Origin: Niabella aurantiaca DSM 17617
Lineage (GTDB): Bacteria; Bacteroidota; Bacteroidia; Chitinophagales; Chitinophagaceae
NCBI RefSeq assembly: GCF_000374125.1
Contig: NZ_KB893637.1
Location: 434,001 to 498,000, forward strand
Length of the DNA stretch: 64,000 bases
Direction: 5' to 3'
In this document: positions 9,374 through 19,900 of the stretch, one piece after another
Numbering within the stretch: position 1 is the first letter of the stretch
Layout of the letters: every line of letters starts with the position of its first letter
Position numbers and translations under genes: made by a program
Notes under the pieces: generated by a model
The model's database searches: none
What the model was told of the DNA's origin: nothing
What the model saw: only the letters and a program-made list of their open reading frames with translations

Positions 9374-9990
9374 GAAGTCCGGACGTTTTTTAAATTTATT
9401 CCTAAGATATTGCGCCTGCCGGATATTTAAATGTTAAATATAAAATCTGCTGTTTGAAAAAGCAGGTAGTAGAAACCACCTGCGGTGCAATTTTCTTAAC
9501 AAAAATTACATGAGAATATTTACCTGTCTTTTTAAGATCCGGGCAATTGTTTTTTGCTTCAGTGCCGCTTGTAAAACAAAGATAGCGGCCTTGCGGGATA
9601 AAGGCATCCCCCGTTTAGAGGGATTTTGACGGAACCGGCCGATCGCTGCTGCATAGCCATTGCAGCAGCTTTACCGGTTTACCGGATACGGGGCCGTGAA
9701 ACGTTTCGAAAATAAATTTTAAAAAAATAACATTTGTAGTGGAGGATCGTCTTAACTTTGGGTGCGCTAAAACGTTCATACTATTGAGCCAATACTAAAG
9801 ATGATTATAAGTTTTGTGTAAAATATAATGAGCGCTATTGGCGGTACCAGGTGCTGCGAACAACAAGGCTAATCGCTCGCTGAGAATGAGCCGCATTGTT
9901 GCTTTTCAGAAAGGGTTGATGGGCGTGCCCCATTCATCGGTACATGACTCGTAGAAGACCGGACAACAATTTTGAGCCCAACCTAAACTT
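9374..9990. other. 617-bp divergent intergenic region upstream of the biosynthetic cluster
   Basis: No protein-coding gene was found. The region contains a perfect 9-bp stem (GCTGCTGCA at 9645-9653 with TGCAGCAGC at 9661-9669, 7-nt loop), the repeated phrase TACCGGTTTACCGG just after it, a strong promoter candidate at 9734-9760, and a small TATTG-AGC-CAATA inverted repeat (9782-9794). If transcription starts just after 9760 the leader of the synthase mRNA would exceed 200 nt. A 14-codon ATG-led frame inside the leader (start near 9828) has no supporting evidence. Confidence 0.6.
9734..9760 (+). promoter_or_regulatory. putative promoter of the megasynthase cluster
   Basis: TTG at 9734-9736 (within TTTG) and TAACTTTG at 9753-9760 match the Bacteroidota -33 (TTG) and -7 (TAnnTTTG) consensus with 16 bp between them. 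It is the best match between the two divergent genes and points into the biosynthetic cluster, about 230 bp before its first start codon. Confidence 0.5.
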
Positions 9991-12900
9991 ATGTATCCTA
10001 ATTTTTTGAATGAGGACCTCTTGATCACGTCTCCGTGTGAAATTCCGGACGTGGGGTTAGCCTTGGCCACCGCTAAAGCCGGAGCCTTTCCCATTATACA
10101 CCTGGGCTGGAGGGAGGAGGAGGCCCGTATCGCTTTGAACAGGATCAGGGAGCAGCGGCAGGAGCGCTTTGGTGTAGCCCTGGTAACGGCCTTGCCGGAG
10201 AACGCATTGCTGCCGGAAAATATAAGCGTTATTATGGTCCCCTGGGCGCTGCGCGCCGTTGTGCCGGTTGCTCCGCATGCCCGGCTCTTTTTCCAGATCA
10301 TTACGGTAAACGAAGCGGTACAGGCCCAAAAAGCCGGGGCCGCGGCCATCATTATAAAGGGCAATGAGAGCGGCGGAACGGTGGGCGAAGAGTCGGCCTT
10401 CATCCTGTTCCAGCGCGTCATCGCTGTCATTAAAGGTATAGATATATATGTGCAGGGCGGTATGGGAATACATACTGCGGCTGCAGCAAAAGCGCTGGGT
10501 GCCAGGGGCGTTGTACTGGACAGCCAGGTGCTCCTTTTCCGGGAATGCAGCGCCCCTGTAACCATAAAGGATATTGCCGGCAAACTGCACGGTAATGAAA
10601 CCCGGGTGATCGGTCAGTACCGGGTGCTCGTTCGCCCGGATTCCCCGGCAATAGCGGCTGAAGCCGGTTTTGCAGATATCCGCCCGCTGCTGGGCGGCTG
10701 GGAGATAGGCCGTAACCTTCTTGCCCTGGGGCAGGATGTGGCGTTGGCAGGCGGTTGGGCAAAGCGCTATAAGAAACTGGAGCATCTGGTGTTTGCCTTC
10801 CGGGAGGCCATGCACGGGCACCTTATACAGGCAAAGACCCTGAATGTCCTGCGCCCGGGCAATGCGCTGGCGGAAGCTTTGAAGATCACTTACCCGATTG
10901 CCCAGGGACCAATGACCCGCGTAAGCGATGTGCCGGAATTTGCTGCTGCTGTAGCCAATGAAGGGGCCCTGCCTTTTGTGGCATTGAGCCTTTTGAAGGG
11001 GCAACCGGCACGCGACCTGATCCGGCAAACAAAAGCGCTGGCGGGCGATAAGACCTGGGGGGTCGGCATACTGGGCTTTGCTCCGCAGGAACTGCGCGAT
11101 GAGCAGCTGGCGCTGATCCGGGAAGAACGGCCGCCGGTGGTGCTGATCGCCGGGGGACGCCCGTCACAGGCCGCACCGCTTGAAAAAATAGGGATCCGGG
11201 TATTCCTGCATGTGCCCTCGGTGGTGCTGCTGGATATGTTCCTGCGTGAGGGTGCAAAGCATTTTGTGTTCGAAGGCAGGGAATGTGGCGGCCATGTTGG
11301 CCCGCTCTCCGGTATGGTGCTCTGGGAAAAGCAGATCGAACGGTTGCTGCAGGAAGATGACCTTTCCGGCGTCCATGTTTTTTTTGCCGGGGGGGTGCAC
11401 GACGCGCGTTCTGCCGCATTCATTGCAGTAATGGCTGCTCCGCTGGCAGCAAGGGGAGCCCGGGTAGGGGTGCTGATGGGAACGGCTTATATCTTTACCC
11501 GCGAAGCAGTGCAGACCGGTGCCGTCCTCGAACAGTTTCAGCAGCAGGCCATCCTTCAAAACGATACCGTATTGCTGGAAACAGCCCCGGGGCATGAGAC
11601 CCGCTGTCTGCGTTCTCCTTTTACGGGGTTCTTCAACCAGGAAAAACAACGGCTGACAAAAGAAGGATTGGAAAAGAAAGAGATCTGGAAACAGCTCGAA
11701 GCGCTGAATGTGGGCCGCTTGCGCATAGCCGCCAAAGGCATCGAACGGCGGGAAGGCGGACTGGAACCGGTGGCTGCGGCGGCGCAGCTGGATAAAGGAA
11801 TGTACATGATCGGCCAGGTAGTGGCCATGCACCATAAGCCCATGGGCCTGCACGAGCTGCATGAAGCCGTGACCACGGGGCATGCGGCCTGTATAGAACA
11901 GGCGCCGTTACCGGCAATGCCTGTAAAAGAAGAGAAGGCGCTTAATGTTGCCATTGTGGGAATGGCCTGTATCTATCCGGGGGCAAGCAATAAAGAAGAA
12001 TACTGGCGCAATATTGTTATGGGAACGGACAGTGTGACCGAAGTGCCCGATGACCGCTGGAATAAAGCGCTTTATTTTGACCCCGCTGCGGATACAGAAG
12101 GGCTGTCGCATTCCAAATGGGGCGGCTTTATTCCCCGCGTTGGTTTTGACCCGCTGGAATTTGGCATACCGCCGCAATCGCTTGCCGCTATTGAGCCCAG
12201 CCAGCTGCTCAGTCTGCTGGTCGCCAGGCAGGCACTGGAAGATGCCGGTTATAAAGAAGGAAATTTTAATGCAGAAAATGTATCGGTTATCCTGGGTGCT
12301 GAAGGTGGCAATGACCTGGCCAACAACTATGGTTTCCGAAATTATTTTAAACAGGTGTTCGGCGAAATGCCGGAAGCGCTGGACGCGGCCCTGCCCCGGC
12401 TTACCGAGGACTCTTTTCCCGGTGTGCTGGCCAATGTGATCGCGGGCAGGATCACGAACCGGCTGAACCTGGGCGGCCGCAACTATACGGTGGATGCGGC
12501 CTGCGCTTCGTCGCTGGCGGCCATCGACCTGGCCTGCCAGGAGTTGATTCTTGAAAAATCCGATATGGTGCTGGCCGGCGGGGTAGACCTGCACAACGGC
12601 ATCAATGATTATCTGATGTTTTCCAGTACACATGCCCTTTCGCGGAAAGGGCGCTGCGCCACTTTTGATGCAGCGGCAGATGGGATTGCCCTGGGGGAAG
12701 GCGTGGCCATGGTGGTATTGAAGCGGCTGGAAGATGCGGAACGCGATGGAGACCGGGTCTATGCAGTGATCCGGGGTGTGGGCGGCAGCAGCGACGGCAA
12801 AAGTCTGGGATTGACCGCTCCCCGTAAACAAGGTCAGATCAGCGCCCTGGGGCGGGCCTATGAGCAGGCCGGTATTTCACCGGCCGGGCTGGGTCTGCTG

Positions 12901-15900
12901 GAGGCGCATGGAACCGGAACGGTGGTGGGCGACAGAACCGAGCTGAGCGCCCTTACCGATCTGTTGCTGCAGGCAGGCGCTTTGCCGGGGCAGGTACACC
13001 TGGGCTCGGTAAAAACCCAGATCGGGCATACCAAATGTGCGGCCGGGCTTGCCGGGCTGATCAAGGCTGCGCTTGCCGTTTACCACGGCGTAAAACCGGC
13101 AACCATTCACCTGCGCCAGCCCAATGCCTATTACCATCCGGAGACCAGCCCTTTTGCGTTTAATGCAGCAGCAGGTGTCTGGACCCATGCCATACGCCGT
13201 GCGGGCATCAGTGCCTTTGGCTTCGGCGGCACCAACTTTCATGCGGTGCTTGAGAGCAGTAACGCCCGGAATGCGGCAACTACATTAGCATACTGGCCTG
13301 CGGAGCTGTTTGTATTCCGTGGCGCCACCCCCGGTGCGGCAGGGCAGGTCATGGATCGGGTAAAGACGCTGCTTGCGACCAATGATTCCATCGCCTTAAA
13401 GGACCTGGCTTACAGCCTGGCCGTATATAATGAGGACCCGGTGCAATACAGCATCATAGCAGAAAGCGGCAGCCAGCTGCTGGAGCGGATGGAGGCGGCG
13501 CGGCAGGGAACGGAAACAGACGGGGTATTCATCAGCCGACGGAAGGAAGGGAAGGTGGCCTTCCTCTTCCCCGGGCAGGGCAGCCAGCGCATCAATATGG
13601 CAAGGGAGCTGTTCGTAGCGTTCCCGGCTATGCGCCGGTTGCTGGCAATGCATAGCCGGTATGAAAAGATCCTGTTCCCGGATGCCGCTTTCAGTGAAAC
13701 GGCGCAGCAGATGCAGAAGGAGGCTATTAAAGACACCCGCAATGCGCAGCCTTTGCTGGGCATGGTGGATCTGGCGATCGCTGAGTACCTCCGGTCGCTG
13801 GGCATTGTTCCGGATATGGTGGCCGGGCACAGCTACGGCGAGTTGCCCGCATTGTGTTTTGCCGGAGTCTTTGACCCGGAAGCGCTGGTGGCATTAAGCG
13901 AAAAAAGAGCCGGCGCTATACTGGATGCCGTGGGAGCCGACAAAGGAATGATGGTAGCAGTGAGTTTGCCCGCCGATGCGCTGGACCTGCTGATCAGCGG
14001 CCAGGAGGAGGTTTGGGCAGTGAACTTCAACGCGCCCAAACAATGGGTGCTGGCAGGCACCACCGCGGGAATGCAGCAGCTGGTGCACCGGATGAAGGCC
14101 GAAAAGATCTCTTTTCGCCAGCTGGATGTAGCCTGTGCCTTTCATAGCCCGCTGCTGGCAGGAGCAGAGGCCCTGTTTGCAGGTGCGCTCAGGGAAGTGA
14201 CTTTTTGCAGTCCGCAGCTGACTGTATGGTCCAATACCACCGCCCGTCCCTACCCCGGGGAGCCCGGAGCCGTCAAAGAGCTGCTGGCCCGGCACCTGGT
14301 ACAGCCGGTCCGGTTTATTGCAGAGATTAAAGAAATGTATGCCGCTGGTGCACGGCTATTTATTGAAACCGGCCCGGGTAAAGTACTGGGAGGACTTACC
14401 CGTTCGATCCTGAACGGGGATGAACAGGTGCTGCATACAGAAGATAAGGGCCAGGGAGGCATCGCATTCCTGCTCCGGGCAATAGCGGCCTACCAGGCTA
14501 CCGGACGGAATGTGGACCTCCGGCAATTGTTTGCAGACCGGGATGTCCGCCTGATCCATATCGACGCGCCGGAGCAATACCGCAAAAGCCCGGCGTTGTG
14601 GTATGTAGACGGACAAAAAGCGTTGCCGGCATCCGGCAAGCTGCCCGCGCATGGTGCATTGCCCATCGCAACCCCCATTCCATTAAAAATCCAAATAACG
14701 ACCATGACACAGGAAACGGCCGCTGCCGATAAAATGATGCTGGAATACCTGGCCGGCATGAAAATGATGATACAGGCTCAGCGCGATGTGATGATGAGCT
14801 ATTTCGGGCAACCTGTAACGGCGGCACAGCTTCCGGTTCAGGGAAACGGAATAGCTGAGGTCTTGCAGCAGCCTGCGGTTCCGGCTATCGCCGCAGCGCC
14901 GGCGGAGCGGATCCCCGCGGCCCTGCCGCAACCGGTGGCGGTCACCGATGTGAAGACCCTGTTACTGGAAGTGGTCAGCGAAAAAACAGGTTATCCCCAT
15001 GAAATGCTGGGCCTGGAAATGGACCTCGAAGCGGATCTGGGCATCGACTCCATAAAACGGATGGAGATCATCGGTGCCATGCGGGACCGGCTGGGGGGCT
15101 TTCCGGAAAAAAACGAGGCCGGAGAGCAATTGATGGAACAACTGGCGGTCATCAAAACACTCAGCAACCTGATCGGCTGGCTCCGGGCGCATACGGCGCA
15201 ACCGGCCCCCGCCCATGAGGTCATCGCATCCCCGCAGCAAACCGCATCCGGACCTGCAACGGATCTGCGTTCGGTGTTGTTACAGACCGTAAGCGAAAAA
15301 ACGGGGTACCCCATTGAAATGCTGGGCCTGGACCTGGACCTGGAAGCCGACCTGAGCATCGATTCCATAAAACGTATGGAGATCATCGGAGCGCTGAAGC
15401 TTGTTACAGGCGGAGGAAATGCCGGTGCTGAGGATGAGGACATCATGGAGCAGCTGGCCGCGATCAAAACTTTAAACGGACTGCTGGGCTGGCTGAACCG
15501 GTACAACAACCCCGGAGCACCCGTGAAGGAAGCACAGGAGATCATTAACAACGGCTTTGCCGGTGATAAAGACCCGGAGAGCAGGATCTCCCGCCTGCGT
15601 TTTGAGATCACCGCTGCACAGATGGCCGCAGGCAACCCGGAACGGATCCGTGGCAGGCGCTTTGCCATCACCAACGACGGGGGACGCATGGCTGCTGCCG
15701 TAAAACAGCGGCTGGAAGCATCCGGAGCGGAGGCCTTCCTGGTTACGATGGAGGATGACCTGCACCTGTTTGACGGTCTGGTTATCATCAATGCCCACGA
15801 GTCGGCTAGATGGTACAGCATTATGGAAACCTTCGCCCTTATTAAAAAGCTGGATCCGGAAAAGATATCCTGGATCTTTATGTTCTGCGACCTTTCCGGG

Positions 15901-16998
15901 CATATGGAACAGAACAATGATCTGAAGATGCTGCGGGGCTACCAGGGATATCCCGGCCTGATGAAAAGCCTGGACCGTGAGCTGGAACAAACACAGTGCC
16001 GCATGGTCAGTCTGGAATCGGTACTGGAACCCGAGGATTTTTCAGAGATCGTGCTGAATGAATTATTGTCGCCCGGTGCCCCGTCTGAAGTATTGTACCA
16101 GGGGAGGGAACGGAATATATATAACCTGGTGCCTTCGCACCTGATCCGGTCAAACGGGCATACAGCGCTGCACCTCGGCAATGAAGCGGTAGTGCTGGTG
16201 TTTGGCGGCGCGCAGGGGATCACTGCCGAGCTTACGGCAAGATTTTCAAAAGACTATCCCTGTCAGTATATCCTTGTAGGCCGTTCACCCGGTCCGCAGC
16301 CGGGCAGCAATCCCTACGGCATATTCAAAACAAAAGAGCAGATCCGCAGCAGGCTCATTGAAGAAGGCCAGCTGAAGAGCCCTGCTGAAATTGAGAAAAA
16401 AGTACAGCAGCTTTTCAAGAATAACCAGATCCTTCATACGATCGATGCGCTGAAGAATAACGGCGCAAAAGTGGCCTATCATTCGCTGGACCTGCGGGAC
16501 GAGCAGGGCCTCCGCGATCTTCTTCACCAGGTATACCGTGATTACGGCCGCATCGACGGGGTGATCCATGGCGCCGGCCTGCTGGAAGACAAATTGTTCC
16601 TGCACAAAACGGCCGAGTCCTTTGAACGGGTATTTACCACGAAGGTAACGCCGCTGCGCGTGCTGGTTGAAGAGCTGAGGGAGGATGTACAGTTCGTGAT
16701 CCTCTTCAGCAGCATTGCCTCTGTATATGGCAATCGCGGACAAACCGACTATGCCGCGGCCAACAGCGTAATGGACCGCTATACCTGGGCGTTAAAAGAA
16801 AAGCTCAGGGGAAGGGTAACCGCCATCAACTGGGGACCCTGGAAAGGGGCCGGTATGGTTTCACCCTCCCTGGAAAATGAATACAACAGGCGGGGAATAG
16901 CCCTCATACCGCTGGAAGAGGGACTGGAAAGCTTTGTAAATGAATTAAAATATGGTACGGAAAGCCAGGTGCTGATCATGGCCGGGGATGTCTGGTGA
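9991..16998 (+). CDS. PUFA-synthase-like megasynthase: NMO-NMO-KS-AT-ACP-ACP-KR
   Basis: A 2335-residue multidomain enzyme. Domains in order: two flavin TIM-barrel modules of the nitronate monooxygenase/PfaD enoyl-reductase type (about 1-205 and 290-560); ketosynthase (about 650-1090; C838 in DAACASS, H973, H1013); acyltransferase (about 1185-1480; S1281 in GHSYGE, R1306, H1385); two carrier domains with S1687 and S1792 in the IDSIKRMEI motif characteristic of PUFA-synthase ACPs; ketoreductase (about 2065-2325; GGAQG near 2072, S2240/S2241, Y2254, N2258). KS, AT and KR keep their catalytic residues. The second flavin module keeps EGRECGGH (H435), the first has Thr (T130) at that place. The KS-AT-ACPn-KR order is that of PfaA; a PfaD-like reductase fused to its N-terminus is unusual. 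It presumably extends an acyl chain iteratively with the partner encoded next, whose start overlaps this stop. Assigned from motifs only. Confidence 0.9.
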   Translation: MYPNFLNEDLLITSPCEIPDVGLALATAKAGAFPIIHLGWREEEARIALNRIREQRQERFGVALVTALPENALLPENISVIMVPWALRAVVPVAPHARLFFQIITVNEAVQAQKAGAAAIIIKGNESGGTVGEESAFILFQRVIAVIKGIDIYVQGGMGIHTAAAAKALGARGVVLDSQVLLFRECSAPVTIKDIAGKLHGNETRVIGQYRVLVRPDSPAIAAEAGFADIRPLLGGWEIGRNLLALGQDVALAGGWAKRYKKLEHLVFAFREAMHGHLIQAKTLNVLRPGNALAEALKITYPIAQGPMTRVSDVPEFAAAVANEGALPFVALSLLKGQPARDLIRQTKALAGDKTWGVGILGFAPQELRDEQLALIREERPPVVLIAGGRPSQAAPLEKIGIRVFLHVPSVVLLDMFLREGAKHFVFEGRECGGHVGPLSGMVLWEKQIERLLQEDDLSGVHVFFAGGVHDARSAAFIAVMAAPLAARGARVGVLMGTAYIFTREAVQTGAVLEQFQQQAILQNDTVLLETAPGHETRCLRSPFTGFFNQEKQRLTKEGLEKKEIWKQLEALNVGRLRIAAKGIERREGGLEPVAAAAQLDKGMYMIGQVVAMHHKPMGLHELHEAVTTGHAACIEQAPLPAMPVKEEKALNVAIVGMACIYPGASNKEEYWRNIVMGTDSVTEVPDDRWNKALYFDPAADTEGLSHSKWGGFIPRVGFDPLEFGIPPQSLAAIEPSQLLSLLVARQALEDAGYKEGNFNAENVSVILGAEGGNDLANNYGFRNYFKQVFGEMPEALDAALPRLTEDSFPGVLANVIAGRITNRLNLGGRNYTVDAACASSLAAIDLACQELILEKSDMVLAGGVDLHNGINDYLMFSSTHALSRKGRCATFDAAADGIALGEGVAMVVLKRLEDAERDGDRVYAVIRGVGGSSDGKSLGLTAPRKQGQISALGRAYEQAGISPAGLGLLEAHGTGTVVGDRTELSALTDLLLQAGALPGQVHLGSVKTQIGHTKCAAGLAGLIKAALAVYHGVKPATIHLRQPNAYYHPETSPFAFNAAAGVWTHAIRRAGISAFGFGGTNFHAVLESSNARNAATTLAYWPAELFVFRGATPGAAGQVMDRVKTLLATNDSIALKDLAYSLAVYNEDPVQYSIIAESGSQLLERMEAARQGTETDGVFISRRKEGKVAFLFPGQGSQRINMARELFVAFPAMRRLLAMHSRYEKILFPDAAFSETAQQMQKEAIKDTRNAQPLLGMVDLAIAEYLRSLGIVPDMVAGHSYGELPALCFAGVFDPEALVALSEKRAGAILDAVGADKGMMVAVSLPADALDLLISGQEEVWAVNFNAPKQWVLAGTTAGMQQLVHRMKAEKISFRQLDVACAFHSPLLAGAEALFAGALREVTFCSPQLTVWSNTTARPYPGEPGAVKELLARHLVQPVRFIAEIKEMYAAGARLFIETGPGKVLGGLTRSILNGDEQVLHTEDKGQGGIAFLLRAIAAYQATGRNVDLRQLFADRDVRLIHIDAPEQYRKSPALWYVDGQKALPASGKLPAHGALPIATPIPLKIQITTMTQETAAADKMMLEYLAGMKMMIQAQRDVMMSYFGQPVTAAQLPVQGNGIAEVLQQPAVPAIAAAPAERIPAALPQPVAVTDVKTLLLEVVSEKTGYPHEMLGLEMDLEADLGIDSIKRMEIIGAMRDRLGGFPEKNEAGEQLMEQLAVIKTLSNLIGWLRAHTAQPAPAHEVIASPQQTASGPATDLRSVLLQTVSEKTGYPIEMLGLDLDLEADLSIDSIKRMEIIGALKLVTGGGNAGAEDEDIMEQLAAIKTLNGLLGWLNRYNNPGAPVKEAQEIINNGFAGDKDPESRISRLRFEITAAQMAAGNPERIRGRRFAITNDGGRMAAAVKQRLEASGAEAFLVTMEDDLHLFDGLVIINAHESARWYSIMETFALIKKLDPEKISWIFMFCDLSGHMEQNNDLKMLRGYQGYPGLMKSLDRELEQTQCRMVSLESVLEPEDFSEIVLNELLSPGAPSEVLYQGRERNIYNLVPSHLIRSNGHTALHLGNEAVVLVFGGAQGITAELTARFSKDYPCQYILVGRSPGPQPGSNPYGIFKTKEQIRSRLIEEGQLKSPAEIEKKVQQLFKNNQILHTIDALKNNGAKVAYHSLDLRDEQGLRDLLHQVYRDYGRIDGVIHGAGLLEDKLFLHKTAESFERVFTTKVTPLRVLVEELREDVQFVILFSSIASVYGNRGQTDYAAANSVMDRYTWALKEKLRGRVTAINWGPWKGAGMVSPSLENEYNRRGIALIPLEEGLESFVNELKYGTESQVLIMAGDVW

Positions 16999-19900
16999 TC
17001 CCGGTACCTGTATGAACAGGCAAGGGGTACAGGAAGGCAGCAAAACCGCAGACCCTGTACCAAAAAGTTGGAACGCTCAAATGAAAGAAACAGATATCGC
17101 CATCATTGGAATGTCCTGCATTTTTCCCGGTGCAGCAGATCCTGCTGCTTTCTGGCAAAACATATTGGATAAGAAAGATGCGATACAAACGGTTCCGGCC
17201 GAAAGACTGGACCCCTTATATTTTGATACGGCTACTGCCGGAGCGGACCGGTTCTACTGCAGCCGGGGCGGGTTCATACCCGGCGTTGTCTTTGACCCGG
17301 TGCGTTTTGGCATCCTGCCCCTGGCCGTTGAAGGCATGGAACCCGACCAGTTGCTGACGCTTGACCTGGCCTGTAAAGCCCTTGAGGATGCAGGCGCGCT
17401 TGGCAATAAGGAGGCGCTGGAGCATACGGGAATCATTATTGGAAAGGGGAACTATGCGGGCCCCGGTGCCACCAGGGCCATCGAGATCGTACGGACCGGC
17501 GAGCAGATCGCAGAAGTATTGCGGCATGCATTGCCTTCCCTGCCGGAAACGGCGATCGAGAAAGTAAAAAAAGAATACCAGGAACGGAAGGGCCGCTTCA
17601 GCGCCGATACGGCCATGGGGCTGATCCCGAACCTTGCCGCCTCGCTGGTGGCCAACCGGCTGAACCTGGGCGGGGCCGCCTATACCGTGGATGCGGCCTG
17701 CGCCAGCTCCCTGCTGGCGGTAGACCAGGCCATCCGGGAGATCCACAGTGGGCGCTGTGCGCTCATGATTGCCGGGGGCGTGCATGTGGCGCAGAATGCA
17801 GCCTTCTGGAGCATTTTTAACCAGCTGGGTGCCCTTTCGCGCACCCAGCAGATCCGGCCCTTTGACCAGGATGCGGACGGGTTGCTGATCGGCGAAGGCT
17901 GCGGCTTTGTGGTGTTAAAAAAAATGAGCGCGGCGGTGCAGGACGGCAACCGGATCTATGCGGTCATCAAAGGGGTGGGAGTAAGCAGCGACGGCAGCGG
18001 CACCAGTGTAATGAGCCCGGCGGTAAAAGGCCAGGTAAAAGCCATACGGCAGGCCTGGGCGAACGCCGGTATCGATCCGGCAGACGTCGGCTATATTGAG
18101 GCGCATGGCACCGGCACCCCGCTTGGAGATAAAACTGAACTGGAAACACTGCGCTCCGTATTTGGCTCCGCGCATACGGAGCTCCGGGCCGGTATCGGCA
18201 CGGTTAAATCCAATATCGGGCATGCCATGCCGGCCGCCGGTATTGCAGGGCTCATCAAAACAGCGCTGGCCCTGTATCACGACGTATTGCCCCCTACTTT
18301 ACATTGCGCACGGCCGCTGCCGCAAATGGCCGCAACACGTTTTCGCGCGGTTACCGCACCGTGCAGCTGGAGCGGAAGCGGCCTGAAACCCTATGCCGGA
18401 GTCAATGCATTTGGCTTTGGCGGTATCAATGCACATGTGGTGCTGGAAGGGTATGCGCCACAGCAAAGGGCAGAGGCCGGGTCCTTCGCCGGCGATGCAG
18501 TGCTGCTGCTGGCCCGCAACAGCAAGGAATTACTGATAAAAGCCCTTGCCGGGAGGGATGCCCGCACCGGTGAAGGGAATTACCGGATTGCGCTTTTTGA
18601 TCCCAGTCCGGAACGGATAGAAAAAGCCATAAAAATTGTGGGCAGGGATAAACCCTGGAGAAACCGGCAGGATATCTGGTTCACCAACGGACCGTTGCTG
18701 TCTGGTGATGCGAAGCTGGCCTTTGTCTTTCCCGGACTGGATGGACTGGCCGGTGGCGAAGTAGAAAGCGTGGCCGCTTATTTCGGACTGGACGGGCGGC
18801 GCCCTGCGCAGGAGAGCGGACTGCTGGCACAGGCGCTTGATGTGCTGGAGCGGAGCCGTGTGCTGGATACGGCGATGAAACGCCTCGGCATTATACCCGA
18901 TATGAACGCGGGGCACAGCCTCGGTGAATGGCTGGCGGCACGGTCGTCCGAGCTGGCAGAAGAGGCATCGGTAACACAGCTGCTCAATGTGCTGGACCCG
19001 GGAACCTTCGAGCTGAAAGACTCCCGTTTTATAGCGGTAGGCTGTGGCCTGGAAACCGCTGTGCCGCTGATGGAACAGATCCCCGATCTGTACCTGTCCA
19101 ATGACAACTGCCCCAGCCAGGTGATCCTTTGCGGAACACATGCTGCCATCGGGCAGCTTACGGCGATACTGAAGGAAAGGCAGGTCTTTTACCAGGTACT
19201 GCCGTTCCAATCCGGCTTCCATTCGCCTTTTGTGGCAGATAAGCTGGATGTATTGCTGCGGGGCATGGAAGGCATGCGCTTTCAGACAACCAGGATCCCG
19301 CTGTGGTCGGCAACCACTTTACAAACCTATCCCGAAAATTTTGACGCGATACGCGCACTAAGTGTAGAGCACCTGATCCGGCCCGTACGCTTCCGTGAGC
19401 TGATACTGAAACTTTATGAAGAAGGCGCCCGGGTATTTGTACAGATCGGCGCCGGGGGGCTTACCGGCTTTATTGATGATACCTTGAAAGGCCGGATGTA
19501 CAGCGCCGTGGCGTCTAACGTACCGGTGCGCTCCGGCATTGCACAACTGCAGCGGGTGCTGGCCGCCTTATTTGCCGAAGGCAGGGCAGTGGACCTTGCA
19601 TTTATGGGTATTCGCAATGAACCGGAGCGCCGCGCTGCAAAAGGAATAAAGCTGCAGCTGGGAACGCCGCTGGTAAAACAATGGCCGCTGCTCGATGAAG
19701 CCGTTTTAAGCGCCGGCCGTTCCGTACCTGCTGATGTGCTGCCGGCGGAAGTGCCCGGCCATCCTGTAATGCGCGCAATGAAAGAGAATGTAAACGAATT
19801 GATCCGGATGCAGGAGGAGCTCGTATCCCTGTTCCGCCTGGCCAGGGAAGTCCCGGCCGGTGAAGGAATTGCTCCGGTAAGGACAGTGCCTCCTGCTCCG

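Noticed and set aside
9828-9872. 14-codon ATG-led frame in the leader of the synthase operon
   Set aside because: No start signal, no amino-acid pattern of a leader peptide (no run of one residue), and no adjacent terminator/antiterminator pair; likely chance.
10057-11028. Long open frames antisense to the first megasynthase (and similar ones on both strands elsewhere)
   Set aside because: They mirror the codon pattern of the GC-rich sense gene, lack domain motifs and are fully inside a well-supported gene.
12480-12520. DAACASS instead of the usual DTACSSS around the KS cysteine as a defect
   Set aside because: DAACASS with intact Cys and both His is normal in PUFA, HglE and enediyne-type ketosynthases; it is a family mark, not damage.
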